Part shown: in pieces, positions 51,322 through 60,418 of the stretch
How the letters are laid out: each line of letters opens with the position of its first letter
Position numbering within the stretch: the first letter of the stretch is position 1
Assembly (NCBI GenBank): GCA_020846875.1
Contig: JADLDB010000067.1
Location: 79,067 to 143,066, forward strand
DNA: 64,000 nt
Reading direction: 5' to 3'
From: Myxococcales bacterium
GTDB lineage: Bacteria; Myxococcota; Myxococcia; Myxococcales; Myxococcaceae
Translations under genes and position numbers: made by a program
Notes under the pieces: model-generated
The model's input: the letters and a program-made list of their open reading frames with translations, nothing else
The model's database searches: none
Told to the model about the DNA's origin: nothing

Positions 51322-54300
51322 ATGAACCGCCTGTTCCAGACGATGCTCGTGGCCGCCGTCACGGTGGTGGCGGTGGGTTGCGGTCAGCCCGAGCTCATCG
51401 ACCGCACCCAGCCCAACTACATGAAGAAGTCCGACCTGCTCGAGGGCACCTGGTACATCCAGGAGACGGTCGTCGACACGCCCAAGTCGCCCAGCGCCAC
51501 CACGGTGATCGGCCAAGGCGGCAAGATGGAGAAGGTCCGCTTCGAGATCCAGGAGGGCCTGCTGGTCGCCTACCGGGCCTACGAGATCGTCCCCGGCGCG
51601 GATCCCAAGGTGGACCGGGTCAACTCGTCGATCGGCGACGTGAGGTTCCAGGACGGCCGGGCCTACAAGGGCAACCCGGTGTTCGCGTACACGATCGACA
51701 GCCACTTCGATCGCCAGCGCCAGTACAACGCGTCGACCGGCGAGCAGACCAACGTGCTGGAGGAGAACACCACGGATCGGCCCTGGTACGAGCGCGAGTT
51801 CATGCGCGTGAACTGGGCGAAGAACCAGATCATCAATGCCGACTCCACCTGCACCAACGGCGCCGCCTCGGCTCTCCACTGCACTGGCGACGGGGCGGGG
51901 CTCTACCTGCGGTACGTGACGGTGCAGGATCAGCAGGCGCAGGACCAGGCGATGGTGTTCGAGCGGGATGCGGCCGGCAACCTGGTCTACTTCGACTGGA
52001 CCACCCAGGCTGTCATCGACCCGCCGAGCATCTACTACGAAGGCTACGGCAACCTGCCGTTCTGCTTCTTCAACCCCACCGTGGACTGCGAGAGCGTCGA
52101 CGTGCGGGTGCGCGTGTCGGTGAAGAAGGTCGATCAGGCGCGGGTGAAGGACTACGAGCCGCTCATCTACAACGATCGCCTGAACAAGAAGTTCGGCATG
52201 TTCCGGCAGGAGGCGTACGCGTACTCGAAGGACTACCGCTACACCTACACCGGCCAGCAGTTCTTCGCGATGCGGCACAACATCTGGAAGCAGGCGCGCG
52301 GCGCCGACGGTACGCCGCTCCCCGTCGATCAGCGCCCGCTGCGGCCGATCGTCTACTACATGACGCAGAGCACCCCGGAGTTCCTCTTCCCGGCGGCCTC
52401 CCAGCACCTGGCCACCGCGGCCGGCGCGGATCCGGCGAACACGATCGAGGCTTCGTGGGATCACGCTTATCGGCGCGCCGTGGCGGTGCCCCGCGGCCTC
52501 GAGGCCAGCGACGTCGATCAGATCTTCTACGTCTGCGAGTCGCCGGTGCGCGAGGGCTCCCCCGAGGCCTGCGGGAAGCCGGACACCTACGCCCGCATCG
52601 GTGACCTCCGGTACAACATCATCCCCTACGTGGAGCAGAACGCGGGCGGCCTGCTGGGCCTGGGCCCCTCCTCCATGGATCCGGAGACGGGCGAGGTGGT
52701 CCACGCCGCGGCCAACGTCTACGGGCCGGGCCTCGACACCTGGGCCGGCGAGTCCATGCAGATGATGGACGTGCTCAACGGGCAGGTCACCCTGAACGAC
52801 CTGGTCTCGGGCAAGGACATTCAGGACTACGTCTTCTCGCACTTGAAGCCCACGGACCCGCGCGCCCCCGCGTCGGGTCCCTTCACCAGCCAGCAGCCCC
52901 TGTCCAGCGACACCACCAAGCCCATGGGCTCCATGGCCAACACCCGCGGCCGCCTGCGCAACCTGGCCACCCAGTGGCAGATGAGCGGCCTGCCCCTGGC
53001 GAAGGAGGACCGCAAGGCCACCGTCGCCCAGTTGCTCGAGAAGAACCCGTCCCTGAAGAGCGAGCTGGTCAACCTGCCGGAGGTCCGCGTGGCGGTGCAG
53101 TCGCTGACCACCAACGCCGGCTTCCGCGCCAAGGTGCAGACGGACTCCAACTTCTACCAGAAGGTGGCGCTCGACATCCTCTTGGGGCGGGATCCGATCG
53201 AGAAGGCGCGCGAGGACTTCAAGAAGACGCCGCGCCCGGAGATCGGCTGCTACTACGAGGCCTACGAGGACGAGGACTACGTGGGCGTGGCCAACGAGAA
53301 GCTCAAGCTGCAGCAGCAGCTCGAGCAGCAGTACCTCACCCAGGGCCACCCGCGCTGCGCCAACACCTCTTCCTGCACCCAGGCCGAGGCCACCACCATC
53401 GCGCGTGACGAGGTGTACAACTCGCTGCGCCGCGAGGCCTACCGCTCGGTCGCCGAGCACGAGATCGGCCACACCCTGGGCATGATGCACAACTTCATCG
53501 GCTCGGCCGACGCGCTCAACTACAAGGACGGGTACTGGGATCTGCGCAAGGAGACCATCGGCGTAGTCGTGGCCGGCCAGCGGGTGCTGCCGGTCAACCC
53601 GCAGAACCTGATCGACGCCTCCAAGCTGAACCAGAAGCAGACCAACGAGGGTCTCTACGAGTACACCTACTCGTCGATCATGGACTACGGCGCGCGCGTC
53701 ACCGCCCAGAACAAGGGCGTGGGCAAGTACGACGACGCGCTCATTCTCTTCGCCTACGGCGGCGGCTACGAGCCGGGCTGGGTGGAGGTCTTCAACGAGA
53801 CCCGGTCCAACTACACCGATCCCAACGTGGTGGTCCCGGTGGATAACGCGGCCCGCATCTTCACGGTGCGCGGCGCGCACGTGGAGATCCCCCTGGCGCA
53901 CGTGGAGCACTACACCCCGGCGTCCAACTTCTACACGGACAAGTACCACTACTCGACGCTGCCGCTGCACTTCGCGGACAACGACAAAGATCTCACCCTG
54001 ATGATCAACAAGGGCGTGGAGCGGATGAAGAACCGCTCCTTCCGCCCCTGGAAGGAGATGTCGAAGTACTACGATCAGGTGGAGCGCTCGCTGAAGGACT
54101 GGAACCTCTCTTCGAGCGGCCTGGCCGAGACGGACTACGTGCGCGCTCGCGACGTGGTGCTGGACGCAGAAGTCGTGCTGCGCACGTCCACCACCTGGGA
54201 GAGCCCGGCGCCTGCCAGCATCGTGCTGGAGCCCACAGGCACTGGCACGATGACGGCCAAGGGTGACATCGAGTGGACGGCGACGGTCAACTCCATGCCG

Positions 54301-55839
54301 GCGACCCAGCCCTGCGCTGCCTGCTCCGCCATGAAGCTCACCGTGGTGTGGATGGACGGCATGGTGAAGACCACCACCGTGTACGACATGGTCCTCAAGC
54401 CGGATAACCAGATGGAGCTGACGGGCGGCGACTTCCCGGCGGGCACCACCCTGGCCTTCACCGGCAAGCCCACGCTGAGCCCCCACGCCCACATCCCCGT
54501 CGAGGTGCCCTACATGTTCTGCTCCGACTACGAGGTCGGCGCGAACCTGATGTGCAACCGCAACGATCAGGGCGCGGACGTCTACGAGATGACGACGAAG
54601 TGGCTGGAGCGGTTCAACGAGATGTACCCGTTCCTCAACTTCCGTCGGGACAAGCTGCTGTACTCCCCGTCAGCGGTCGCCAGCCGCAAGTTCGGCCGGT
54701 ACCTGGGCAACGTGCCCAACGTGTACCAGCAGTGGCTGTTCAACATTCACTACCTGGCCAAGTCCCCCGAGGAGATGGACAAGTACTACGGCCTGGGCGA
54801 TCCGATCTGGCAGAACTACTGGACGATGGCGGTGGTGGACTCCACCAACCTGCTCATGCAGCAGCTCTCCATCCCCTCGGTCGGCTACCACGGCCAGAAG
54901 GCGGACGGCACCTGGGAGTACGTGCCCACCGGCGATCCGACGAACGTCCGCCTGGAGCCCGCGGCCGAAGCCGACCTGATCAACGATCTGCGCGGCCGGG
55001 GCTACAATGACGTGCTGTACGTGCCGCGCGGCCCGGGCCGCAGCATGTACACGGTGTACGACACCTTCGGGTACGACAACTTCTACCGCGTCAACGAGGC
55101 GGGGCACTTCTGGGACGTGTACGCGGCCATCCTGGCGCTGATCACCAGCGAGACGAACTTCCTCGGCGTGGACCGCGGCTCGGACGCGCTGCGCTACTCG
55201 CTGCCCTACTACCTCACCTTCAACAAGGAGCTGGCCGGCGTGTTCAACGCCTACTGGACGCAGAACGTCCCGTACTACTCCGCCTACATCGCCAAGCAGC
55301 CGGACGGCACGGGCTTCGTCCAGCAGCCCATCTACCTGCGCGCCGAGGAGTACGTGCCCGGCTTCGTGTACCCGCCGGTGCCTCCCAGCCCGGTGGACAA
55401 CAACGGCAACCCCATGCTGCTCAAGAAGGTGGCCCCGGTGACGACCTGGAGCGCGCGCTTCTACGCGCAGCTCTTCTCGATGGCCTTCTTCACCAGCAAC
55501 TTCAACATGGAGTTCGCCAACTTCAACAACGTGTACCGCCTGGGCGCGGGTGACAACCTCACCCCGGCCGACGGCTTCGAGGTGGTGCGCTTCGACGATC
55601 CGTTCGGCGGCGGCTACGTGTACGCGGCGATCCAGAAGATCGGCGACACCAACCCGCCGGCGGCGCCGTACATGGTGACCCAGGCCGCCACCTACGCCCA
55701 GAAGTGGAGCCAGGCGCAGACGTCGGGTCAGCCGGTGGACGGCCTGAACGCCGCGCAGTGGGAAGAGAAGGTCCGCGACTCCACGCGCACCATGGAGATG
55801 ATGCGCGGCATGTACGACATCTTCGGCCGCGTCTGGTAG
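51322..55839 (+). CDS. Giant zinc metalloprotease lipoprotein (metzincin-like), second copy
   Basis: A 1505-residue protein. ATG 51322 is preferred because GAAGGA lies seven bases upstream; ATGs at 51292 and 51316 are in frame. Leader ends VVAVGCGQP. Zinc site HEIGHTLGMMH (about 713-723), a more canonical metzincin core than copy one, with SIMDY about 70 residues on. The same N-terminal opening PNYMKKSDLLEGTWY and C-terminal MRGMYDIFGRVW occur as in the first copy, but this one has an extra strand-rich insert about residues 940-1055 (SPAPASIVLEPTG-like) with paired Cys. Terminator at 55860-55916. Confidence 0.88.
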   Translation: MNRLFQTMLVAAVTVVAVGCGQPELIDRTQPNYMKKSDLLEGTWYIQETVVDTPKSPSATTVIGQGGKMEKVRFEIQEGLLVAYRAYEIVPGADPKVDRVNSSIGDVRFQDGRAYKGNPVFAYTIDSHFDRQRQYNASTGEQTNVLEENTTDRPWYEREFMRVNWAKNQIINADSTCTNGAASALHCTGDGAGLYLRYVTVQDQQAQDQAMVFERDAAGNLVYFDWTTQAVIDPPSIYYEGYGNLPFCFFNPTVDCESVDVRVRVSVKKVDQARVKDYEPLIYNDRLNKKFGMFRQEAYAYSKDYRYTYTGQQFFAMRHNIWKQARGADGTPLPVDQRPLRPIVYYMTQSTPEFLFPAASQHLATAAGADPANTIEASWDHAYRRAVAVPRGLEASDVDQIFYVCESPVREGSPEACGKPDTYARIGDLRYNIIPYVEQNAGGLLGLGPSSMDPETGEVVHAAANVYGPGLDTWAGESMQMMDVLNGQVTLNDLVSGKDIQDYVFSHLKPTDPRAPASGPFTSQQPLSSDTTKPMGSMANTRGRLRNLATQWQMSGLPLAKEDRKATVAQLLEKNPSLKSELVNLPEVRVAVQSLTTNAGFRAKVQTDSNFYQKVALDILLGRDPIEKAREDFKKTPRPEIGCYYEAYEDEDYVGVANEKLKLQQQLEQQYLTQGHPRCANTSSCTQAEATTIARDEVYNSLRREAYRSVAEHEIGHTLGMMHNFIGSADALNYKDGYWDLRKETIGVVVAGQRVLPVNPQNLIDASKLNQKQTNEGLYEYTYSSIMDYGARVTAQNKGVGKYDDALILFAYGGGYEPGWVEVFNETRSNYTDPNVVVPVDNAARIFTVRGAHVEIPLAHVEHYTPASNFYTDKYHYSTLPLHFADNDKDLTLMINKGVERMKNRSFRPWKEMSKYYDQVERSLKDWNLSSSGLAETDYVRARDVVLDAEVVLRTSTTWESPAPASIVLEPTGTGTMTAKGDIEWTATVNSMPATQPCAACSAMKLTVVWMDGMVKTTTVYDMVLKPDNQMELTGGDFPAGTTLAFTGKPTLSPHAHIPVEVPYMFCSDYEVGANLMCNRNDQGADVYEMTTKWLERFNEMYPFLNFRRDKLLYSPSAVASRKFGRYLGNVPNVYQQWLFNIHYLAKSPEEMDKYYGLGDPIWQNYWTMAVVDSTNLLMQQLSIPSVGYHGQKADGTWEYVPTGDPTNVRLEPAAEADLINDLRGRGYNDVLYVPRGPGRSMYTVYDTFGYDNFYRVNEAGHFWDVYAAILALITSETNFLGVDRGSDALRYSLPYYLTFNKELAGVFNAYWTQNVPYYSAYIAKQPDGTGFVQQPIYLRAEEYVPGFVYPPVPPSPVDNNGNPMLLKKVAPVTTWSARFYAQLFSMAFFTSNFNMEFANFNNVYRLGAGDNLTPADGFEVVRFDDPFGGGYVYAAIQKIGDTNPPAAPYMVTQAATYAQKWSQAQTSGQPVDGLNAAQWEEKVRDSTRTMEMMRGMYDIFGRVW

Positions 55840-55859
55840 CCGCCGGAGGCTTCTGAGGC

Positions 55860-55916
55860 GACAGGCGCCCGGCGTCCCGTGACAGCAAACGGGGCTGCCG
55901 GGCGTCGTCATTTCTT
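55860..55916 (+). terminator. Rho-independent terminator after the metalloprotease pair
   Basis: CGCCCGGC (55866-55873) pairs with GCCGGGCG (55897-55904); an inner CCCGT (55876-55880) pairs with ACGGG (55889-55893). A long two-part hairpin with small internal loops, ending in CATTTCTT. It lies 21 bases past the stop codon. Confidence 0.7.
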
Positions 55917-55939
55917 CGCTTCGACAAAGGCCGCCGCCT

Positions 55940-56773
55940 TTGACTACAACTGCGCCCGTGCAGCTGGAGCTCGCGCCCCGACAGCTCGACCTCTTCCGTA
56001 CCCTCCGCCCCGAGCCGGCGCGCGCCGCCCTGTCGCGGGAGCCTCTGCCCACGCCCGCCGCCGAGCCAAAGCCGAAGCTGTTGTCCCGCCACGAGGTGCT
56101 GGCCCGCGCCCGGGAGCTGGGCCACCGGATCGCCGAGGCGCTGGGGCCCGAGCTCAAGGTGCACCTGTCGGTGCACGACAACGGCTCGACGATGGTCAGC
56201 TTCCGCCGGCAGCCGCCGCTGCTCAAGGTGCGGGTCCACCACATGTTCCTCGACGCGCCGGACCAGGTCGTCAGGGCCATCGCGGACTACGCGGGGCGGG
56301 GCGTGCGGAAGGCCGGCCAGGTGCTGGACGACTACATCGCCAGCCGGCAGGAGCGGATCCGCGCCCTGCCGCGCCGGCCCGCGCCGCTCCAGGTGCGGGG
56401 GCGCTGCTTCGATCTCCAGGCGCTCTTCGACGAGCTGAACCAGCGCTACTTCCAGGGAGGGATCCGCGCGCGGATCGGCTGGGGGCGGCAGAACGGCCGG
56501 CGTCGCCGCAAGTCGATCCGCCTGGGCGTGTACGATCACAAGGCGCGCGAGATCCGCCTGCACCCCGCGCTCGATCGCCCGGACGTGCCGCGCTTCTTCG
56601 TGGAGTACATCGTCTTCCACGAGATGCTCCACCAGCTCTTCCCCAGCGATCGCCACACCGGGCGGCACGTGCACCACCCGCGGGCCTTCCGGGACCGCGA
56701 GCGCGCCTTCCCCCGGTTCGAAGCGGCGCTGGCCTGGGAGAAGCAGCACCTGCACCGGTTGCTGCGGGGCTGA
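55940..56773 (+). CDS. SprT-like zinc metallopeptidase-fold protein
   Basis: A 277-residue protein. The core is VFHEMLHQL (H-E-x2-H, about residue 230) preceded by strands IRLGVYDHKAREIRLHP and followed by HTGRHVHHPRAF, as in SprT/YgjP-like proteins. The N-terminus (about 1-50) is Pro/Arg-rich. SprT-like proteins include DNA-protein crosslink proteases and domains of unknown role. I list TTG 55940, with AAAGG eight bases upstream; GTG 55958 is a good alternative. It is monocistronic, and the next gene converges 23 bases away. Confidence 0.8.
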   Translation: MTTTAPVQLELAPRQLDLFRTLRPEPARAALSREPLPTPAAEPKPKLLSRHEVLARARELGHRIAEALGPELKVHLSVHDNGSTMVSFRRQPPLLKVRVHHMFLDAPDQVVRAIADYAGRGVRKAGQVLDDYIASRQERIRALPRRPAPLQVRGRCFDLQALFDELNQRYFQGGIRARIGWGRQNGRRRRKSIRLGVYDHKAREIRLHPALDRPDVPRFFVEYIVFHEMLHQLFPSDRHTGRHVHHPRAFRDRERAFPRFEAALAWEKQHLHRLLRG

Positions 56774-56796
56774 CAGCAGGACATCTTCCTGGGAAG

Positions 56797-57417
56797 TCAC
56801 CGCGGCGCGCCGCCGGCGCGTTTCTTTGCCTTCCACCCGAGGAAGGCCAGGCCCCGGGGCGACACCTCGTAGCCGACCTCGAAGGACTGGGTGAGGCCCA
56901 GGCGCTTCAGCTTCCGCACGTCCACCTTGAAGGGCGCCGTCTCGCGGCCCAGCCTGGCTGCCAGCTTCGACGCCGCGAGGCGCGGGTGCCGGAGGATCAG
57001 CTTCAGCACCTTCCGCGTCCACGGGCGCCGGCCGTCCAGCCGCGCCAGGCGCTGCTTCAGCACCGCCACGTCCTCTTCCGACAGCTTCGCGTCGAGTGCG
57101 CCGGGCACGCGGTCGCCGTCGCCGCCGTGGTGGAGCGCCACACGGAACAGCGGCGTCGCGTCGGTGAGGGGCTCGGGTGACACCGGGCGCAGGTAGGCGA
57201 GCAGCTCCGCGCGGCTTTCGAAGCCGGCGGCCCGCACGTCCCGCTCGCAGATCGCTCCCACCGTGGTGCGCACCACGCCGTCCACCTCCACCACGCCGAT
57301 CGGGTGCACTCGGTACCGCCCGCCCGGCTTGACGCGCGGCGTCGCCCAGCGGCGGAACGTCAGCGTCACTGAGCCGTCCACCAGCCCGGCGTGAAAGCGC
57401 TTCTGGAAGAGCAGCAC
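56797..57417 (-). CDS. ASCH-domain-like protein
   Basis: A 206-residue protein from GTG 57417 (VLLFQKRFHAGLVDGSVTLT). The first 110 residues fit an ASCH-type beta-barrel: FRRWATPRVKPGGRYRVHP then GVVEVDGVVRTTVGAI and a CERDVRAAGF helix. The second half (about 115-206) is basic and helical (HPRLAASKLAARLGRE, VRKLKRLGLTQS) and could bind nucleic acid. ASCH domains are RNA-linked, with no proven role in this type. It is divergent from pyk: the 24 bases between starts must hold both promoters. Confidence 0.75.
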   Translation of the reverse strand: MLLFQKRFHAGLVDGSVTLTFRRWATPRVKPGGRYRVHPIGVVEVDGVVRTTVGAICERDVRAAGFESRAELLAYLRPVSPEPLTDATPLFRVALHHGGDGDRVPGALDAKLSEEDVAVLKQRLARLDGRRPWTRKVLKLILRHPRLAASKLAARLGRETAPFKVDVRKLKRLGLTQSFEVGYEVSPRGLAFLGWKAKKRAGGAPR

Positions 57418-57427
57418 GCGATGCCCG

Positions 57428-57433
57428 TATAAC
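57428..57433 (+). promoter_or_regulatory. -10-like TATAAC before pyk
   Basis: TATAAC ends eight bases before the pyk ATG. As with the ligase gene, the transcript would start at the ATG itself (leaderless). No -35 match at 57405-57410. Confidence 0.35.
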
Positions 57434-57441
57434 GCCTGGCC

Positions 57442-58872
57442 ATGAGACGCGCGAAGATCGTCTGCACGCTGGGGCCCGCCTCGGCGTCGCAGGAGATGCT
57501 GGAGAAGCTGATCAACGCGGGGATGGACGTGGCCCGGCTGAACTTCAGCCACGGCAGCCACGCCGATCATCAGGCCACGGTGGACCGGATGCGGGCGGCG
57601 CAGCTCAAGGTGCGCAAGGCGGTGGGGATTCTGGGCGATCTGCAGGGGCCGAAGATCCGCACCGGCAAGCTGGAGAAGGGCGCGATCGAGCTGGTGGAAG
57701 GCAGGGAGCTCACCATCACCACCGACGAGTCCGTGCTGGGGACCCAGGAGCTGATCTCCACCACCTACCCGCACCTCGCCGCGGACGTGAACGTGGGTGA
57801 CCGGATCCTCCTCGACGACGGCTTGCTCGAGCTCTCTGTCACCGCCACCGACAAGAAGGCGCTGTTGCGGACCGAGGTGGTGCACGGCGGGACGCTGAAG
57901 AACAACAAGGGCATCAACCTGCCCGGGGTGGCGCTGCGCGCCGAGGCGCTGACGCCCAAGGACAAGGAGGACCTGATCTTCGGCCTCAAGGCCGGCGTGG
58001 ACATGGTGGCCCTGTCCTTTGTGCGCACCCCGCAGGACCTCGACCTGTGCCGCCAGGCGATGGCCGAGGCCGGCCGGGTGGTGCCGATCATCGCCAAGCT
58101 GGAGAAGCCCGAGGCCATCGCCCGCCTCGACGCGATCCTCGACAAGACGGACGGGGTGATGGTGGCGCGCGGCGATCTGGGCGTGGAGATCCCTCCCGAG
58201 GAGGTGCCGGCGATCCAGAAGGACATCATCCGCCGGGCCAACGCCCGCGGCCTGCCGGTGATCGTCGCCACGCAGATGCTCAACTCGATGATCGAGCACC
58301 CGCGACCCACCCGGGCGGAGGCCAGCGACGTGGCCAACGCCATCTTCGACAACACCGACGCGGTGATGCTGTCGGGCGAGTCGGCGTCGGGCCGGTACCC
58401 AATCGAGTCGGTGGAGATGATGAGCCGGATCGTCGAGGCGGCCGAGTCGGCGATGCGCCAGTCCTTCCCGCGGATGGGCTCCGGCGAGGCGATGCGGCTG
58501 CCGGCGGAGTTCCCCGACGTCACCTGCGGAGTCGCCTGCCGGGCTGCGCGCGAGGCCGGGGCGGCGTTGATCGTCGCCTTCACCCACACCGGCACCACCG
58601 CGCGGCTGCTGTCCCGCTACCGGCCGCAGGTGCCGATTATCGCCTTCTCGCCCAACCAGGAGGTGCGGCGGCGGCTGGCGCTCCTGTGGGGCGTGATGCC
58701 CCGGGTGCTCGAGCCGGTGAAGGAGACGGAAGAGATGGTCCGCCGGGTGGAGGAGGAGCTGCTCGCCCGGGGGCTGGCCAGGCGCGGCGACCGGGTGGTG
58801 ATCGTCTTCGGGGCGCCGGTGGGGCAGGCGGGGAAGATCAACTCCCTGCGGCTGCACACCATCTCGATGTGA
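57442..58872 (+). CDS. pyk: Pyruvate kinase
   Basis: A 476-residue enzyme transferring phosphate from phosphoenolpyruvate to ADP. Signatures in order: KIVCTLGPAS, ARLNFSHGSHADH, LGDLQGPKIRTG, the catalytic segment IAKLEKPEAI, MVARGDLGVEIP with PAIQKDIIRRANA, and ATQMLNSMIEHPRPTRAE with DAVMLSGESASGRYP. The C-terminal effector domain includes AFTHTGTTARLLSRYRP. All active-site residues are intact and the length is typical. It converges on the HD-GYP gene with nine bases between. The start is ATG 57442. Confidence 0.96.
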   Translation: MRRAKIVCTLGPASASQEMLEKLINAGMDVARLNFSHGSHADHQATVDRMRAAQLKVRKAVGILGDLQGPKIRTGKLEKGAIELVEGRELTITTDESVLGTQELISTTYPHLAADVNVGDRILLDDGLLELSVTATDKKALLRTEVVHGGTLKNNKGINLPGVALRAEALTPKDKEDLIFGLKAGVDMVALSFVRTPQDLDLCRQAMAEAGRVVPIIAKLEKPEAIARLDAILDKTDGVMVARGDLGVEIPPEEVPAIQKDIIRRANARGLPVIVATQMLNSMIEHPRPTRAEASDVANAIFDNTDAVMLSGESASGRYPIESVEMMSRIVEAAESAMRQSFPRMGSGEAMRLPAEFPDVTCGVACRAAREAGAALIVAFTHTGTTARLLSRYRPQVPIIAFSPNQEVRRRLALLWGVMPRVLEPVKETEEMVRRVEEELLARGLARRGDRVVIVFGAPVGQAGKINSLRLHTISM

Positions 58873-58881
58873 GGGGGCCCT

Positions 58882-60408
58882 TCACCGGGGCTTGAGGGCC
58901 CGGTGGGACACGTCGGCCTCGACGAAGATCCGGAACAGCTCCGTGTCCAGTTGGCCCGCGTCGGCTTCCTTCTTGAGGATGTCGAGCGCCAGTTGGTGTG
59001 GCACCGCCTTCTTGTAGGGCCGGTCGCTGGCGGTGAGCGCGTCGTAGATGTCGCTGATCGCCATCATCTTCGACTGCAGGGGGATCTGCTCGACGGCGAT
59101 AGCCCGGGGGTAGCCCTTGCCGTCCAGCTTCTCGTGGTGGGCGTAGGCGATTTCCGGCACCCGCTTGAGCGAAGGGGTCCAGGGGATCTGCGAGAGGAAG
59201 CGGAAGGTGTGGGTGACGTGGGACTCGATCTCTCTGCGCTCGGTGGCGGACAGGGAGCCGCGGGGGATGGACAGCACCTGCACCTCGTTGGGGGTGAGGA
59301 TCGTCTGGGGGCGCTCGTGCGAGTCGTTGAAGCTGAGCATGCCCAGCGAGGACAGCCGCTCGAAGCCGCCCTGGGCCAGCACTGTGGGCCGGTTGCACTG
59401 AAGGATGAACTCGTAGGCGTCCGCCAGCTCCTTGAGTTCCTTCGCCAGCCGCTCACCTTCTTCCTGCTCGATGGCCGGTAGCTCCCGGTCGCCGCGCAGC
59501 TTCACCGCGTCCAGCCGGCGCGTCAGGGACGCCGCCTGCCGGTGCATGCGGGCCATCTCGAAGCGCTGCCGCAGCGTCTCCAGCTCGTGGGGGTACAGCT
59601 TCTCGGCCTTCACCAGGACCGGCTCGCGCACGCCGATCTTCCCGAAGTCGTGGAGGAGCGAGGCGTAGCGGATCTCCTGGATCTGCTCGCTGGTGAAGGC
59701 CACGTCCTTGTAGGGCCCGGAAGGGGTGGCCTCGGTCACCTGGGCCAGGGCGACGGTGAGCGACGCCACCCGTCCGGAGTGGCCGGCGGTGGTCGGATCC
59801 CGCTGCTCGATCGCCATCACCGAGGCCTGCACGAAGCCCTCGAAGAGCTTGCTGATGTCCTCGTGCAGCTTGACGTTCTCGATCGCCTGGGCGGCCTGGC
59901 CGCCGAGCGCCAGCAACAGCTCTTCGTCTTCGGCGTCGAAGGCCCCGTCGGCGGCGTTGAGCGCCTGGATGACGCCCGTCACTTCTCCGCGGGTGTCGCG
60001 CATCGCCACCGTGAGCAGGCTCTTGGTGCGGTAGTTGTTCTTCACGTCCCAGTCGCGCTGGAAGCGGGGATCTTCGTACGCGTCGAGGATGTTGATGGTC
60101 TGCCCGGTCTGGGCCACCGAGCCGGCGATGCCCTGGCCCAGGGGGAGGCGGATTTCCTGGGCCGCGCCCTGGGCCACCCGGGTCGACAGGTGGGTGCGAT
60201 CGCGGGTGAGGATGAAGAGCGAGCAGCGGTCGGCTTCCACCACCCGCGCCGCCTCCCGCAGGATCAGCTCGAGCAGGCCGTCGAGGTCGTGGATGGCGGC
60301 CATGGCCTTGGCGACCTCGAGGATGGCGCTCAGCTTGTCGGCCCGCCGCACCGCCTGGCTCAACGCAGACATCGACGGCGTGGTCTTTTCATTCTGAGAT
60401 GGGTCCAA
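58882..60408 (-). CDS. GAF-HD-GYP domain protein (c-di-GMP phosphodiesterase-like)
   Basis: A 508-residue protein from TTG 60408, or ATG 60372 if 12 residues shorter. GAF domain about residues 28-185 (EADRCSLFILTRDRTHLST, LGQGIAGSVAQTGQ), then an HD-GYP domain: HSGRVASL, LLHDFGKIGVREPV and the output site HHEKLDGKGYP with ISDIYDALTASDRPYK. About 120 residues are inserted between LLHDFGKIG and the HHE block, mostly helical. The catalytic HD and GYP residues are kept, so hydrolysis of c-di-GMP is likely. It starts ten bases from the divergent MBL gene. Confidence 0.9.
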   Translation of the reverse strand: MDPSQNEKTTPSMSALSQAVRRADKLSAILEVAKAMAAIHDLDGLLELILREAARVVEADRCSLFILTRDRTHLSTRVAQGAAQEIRLPLGQGIAGSVAQTGQTINILDAYEDPRFQRDWDVKNNYRTKSLLTVAMRDTRGEVTGVIQALNAADGAFDAEDEELLLALGGQAAQAIENVKLHEDISKLFEGFVQASVMAIEQRDPTTAGHSGRVASLTVALAQVTEATPSGPYKDVAFTSEQIQEIRYASLLHDFGKIGVREPVLVKAEKLYPHELETLRQRFEMARMHRQAASLTRRLDAVKLRGDRELPAIEQEEGERLAKELKELADAYEFILQCNRPTVLAQGGFERLSSLGMLSFNDSHERPQTILTPNEVQVLSIPRGSLSATERREIESHVTHTFRFLSQIPWTPSLKRVPEIAYAHHEKLDGKGYPRAIAVEQIPLQSKMMAISDIYDALTASDRPYKKAVPHQLALDILKKEADAGQLDTELFRIFVEADVSHRALKPR

Positions 60409-60418
60409 GGTGCCGCCG

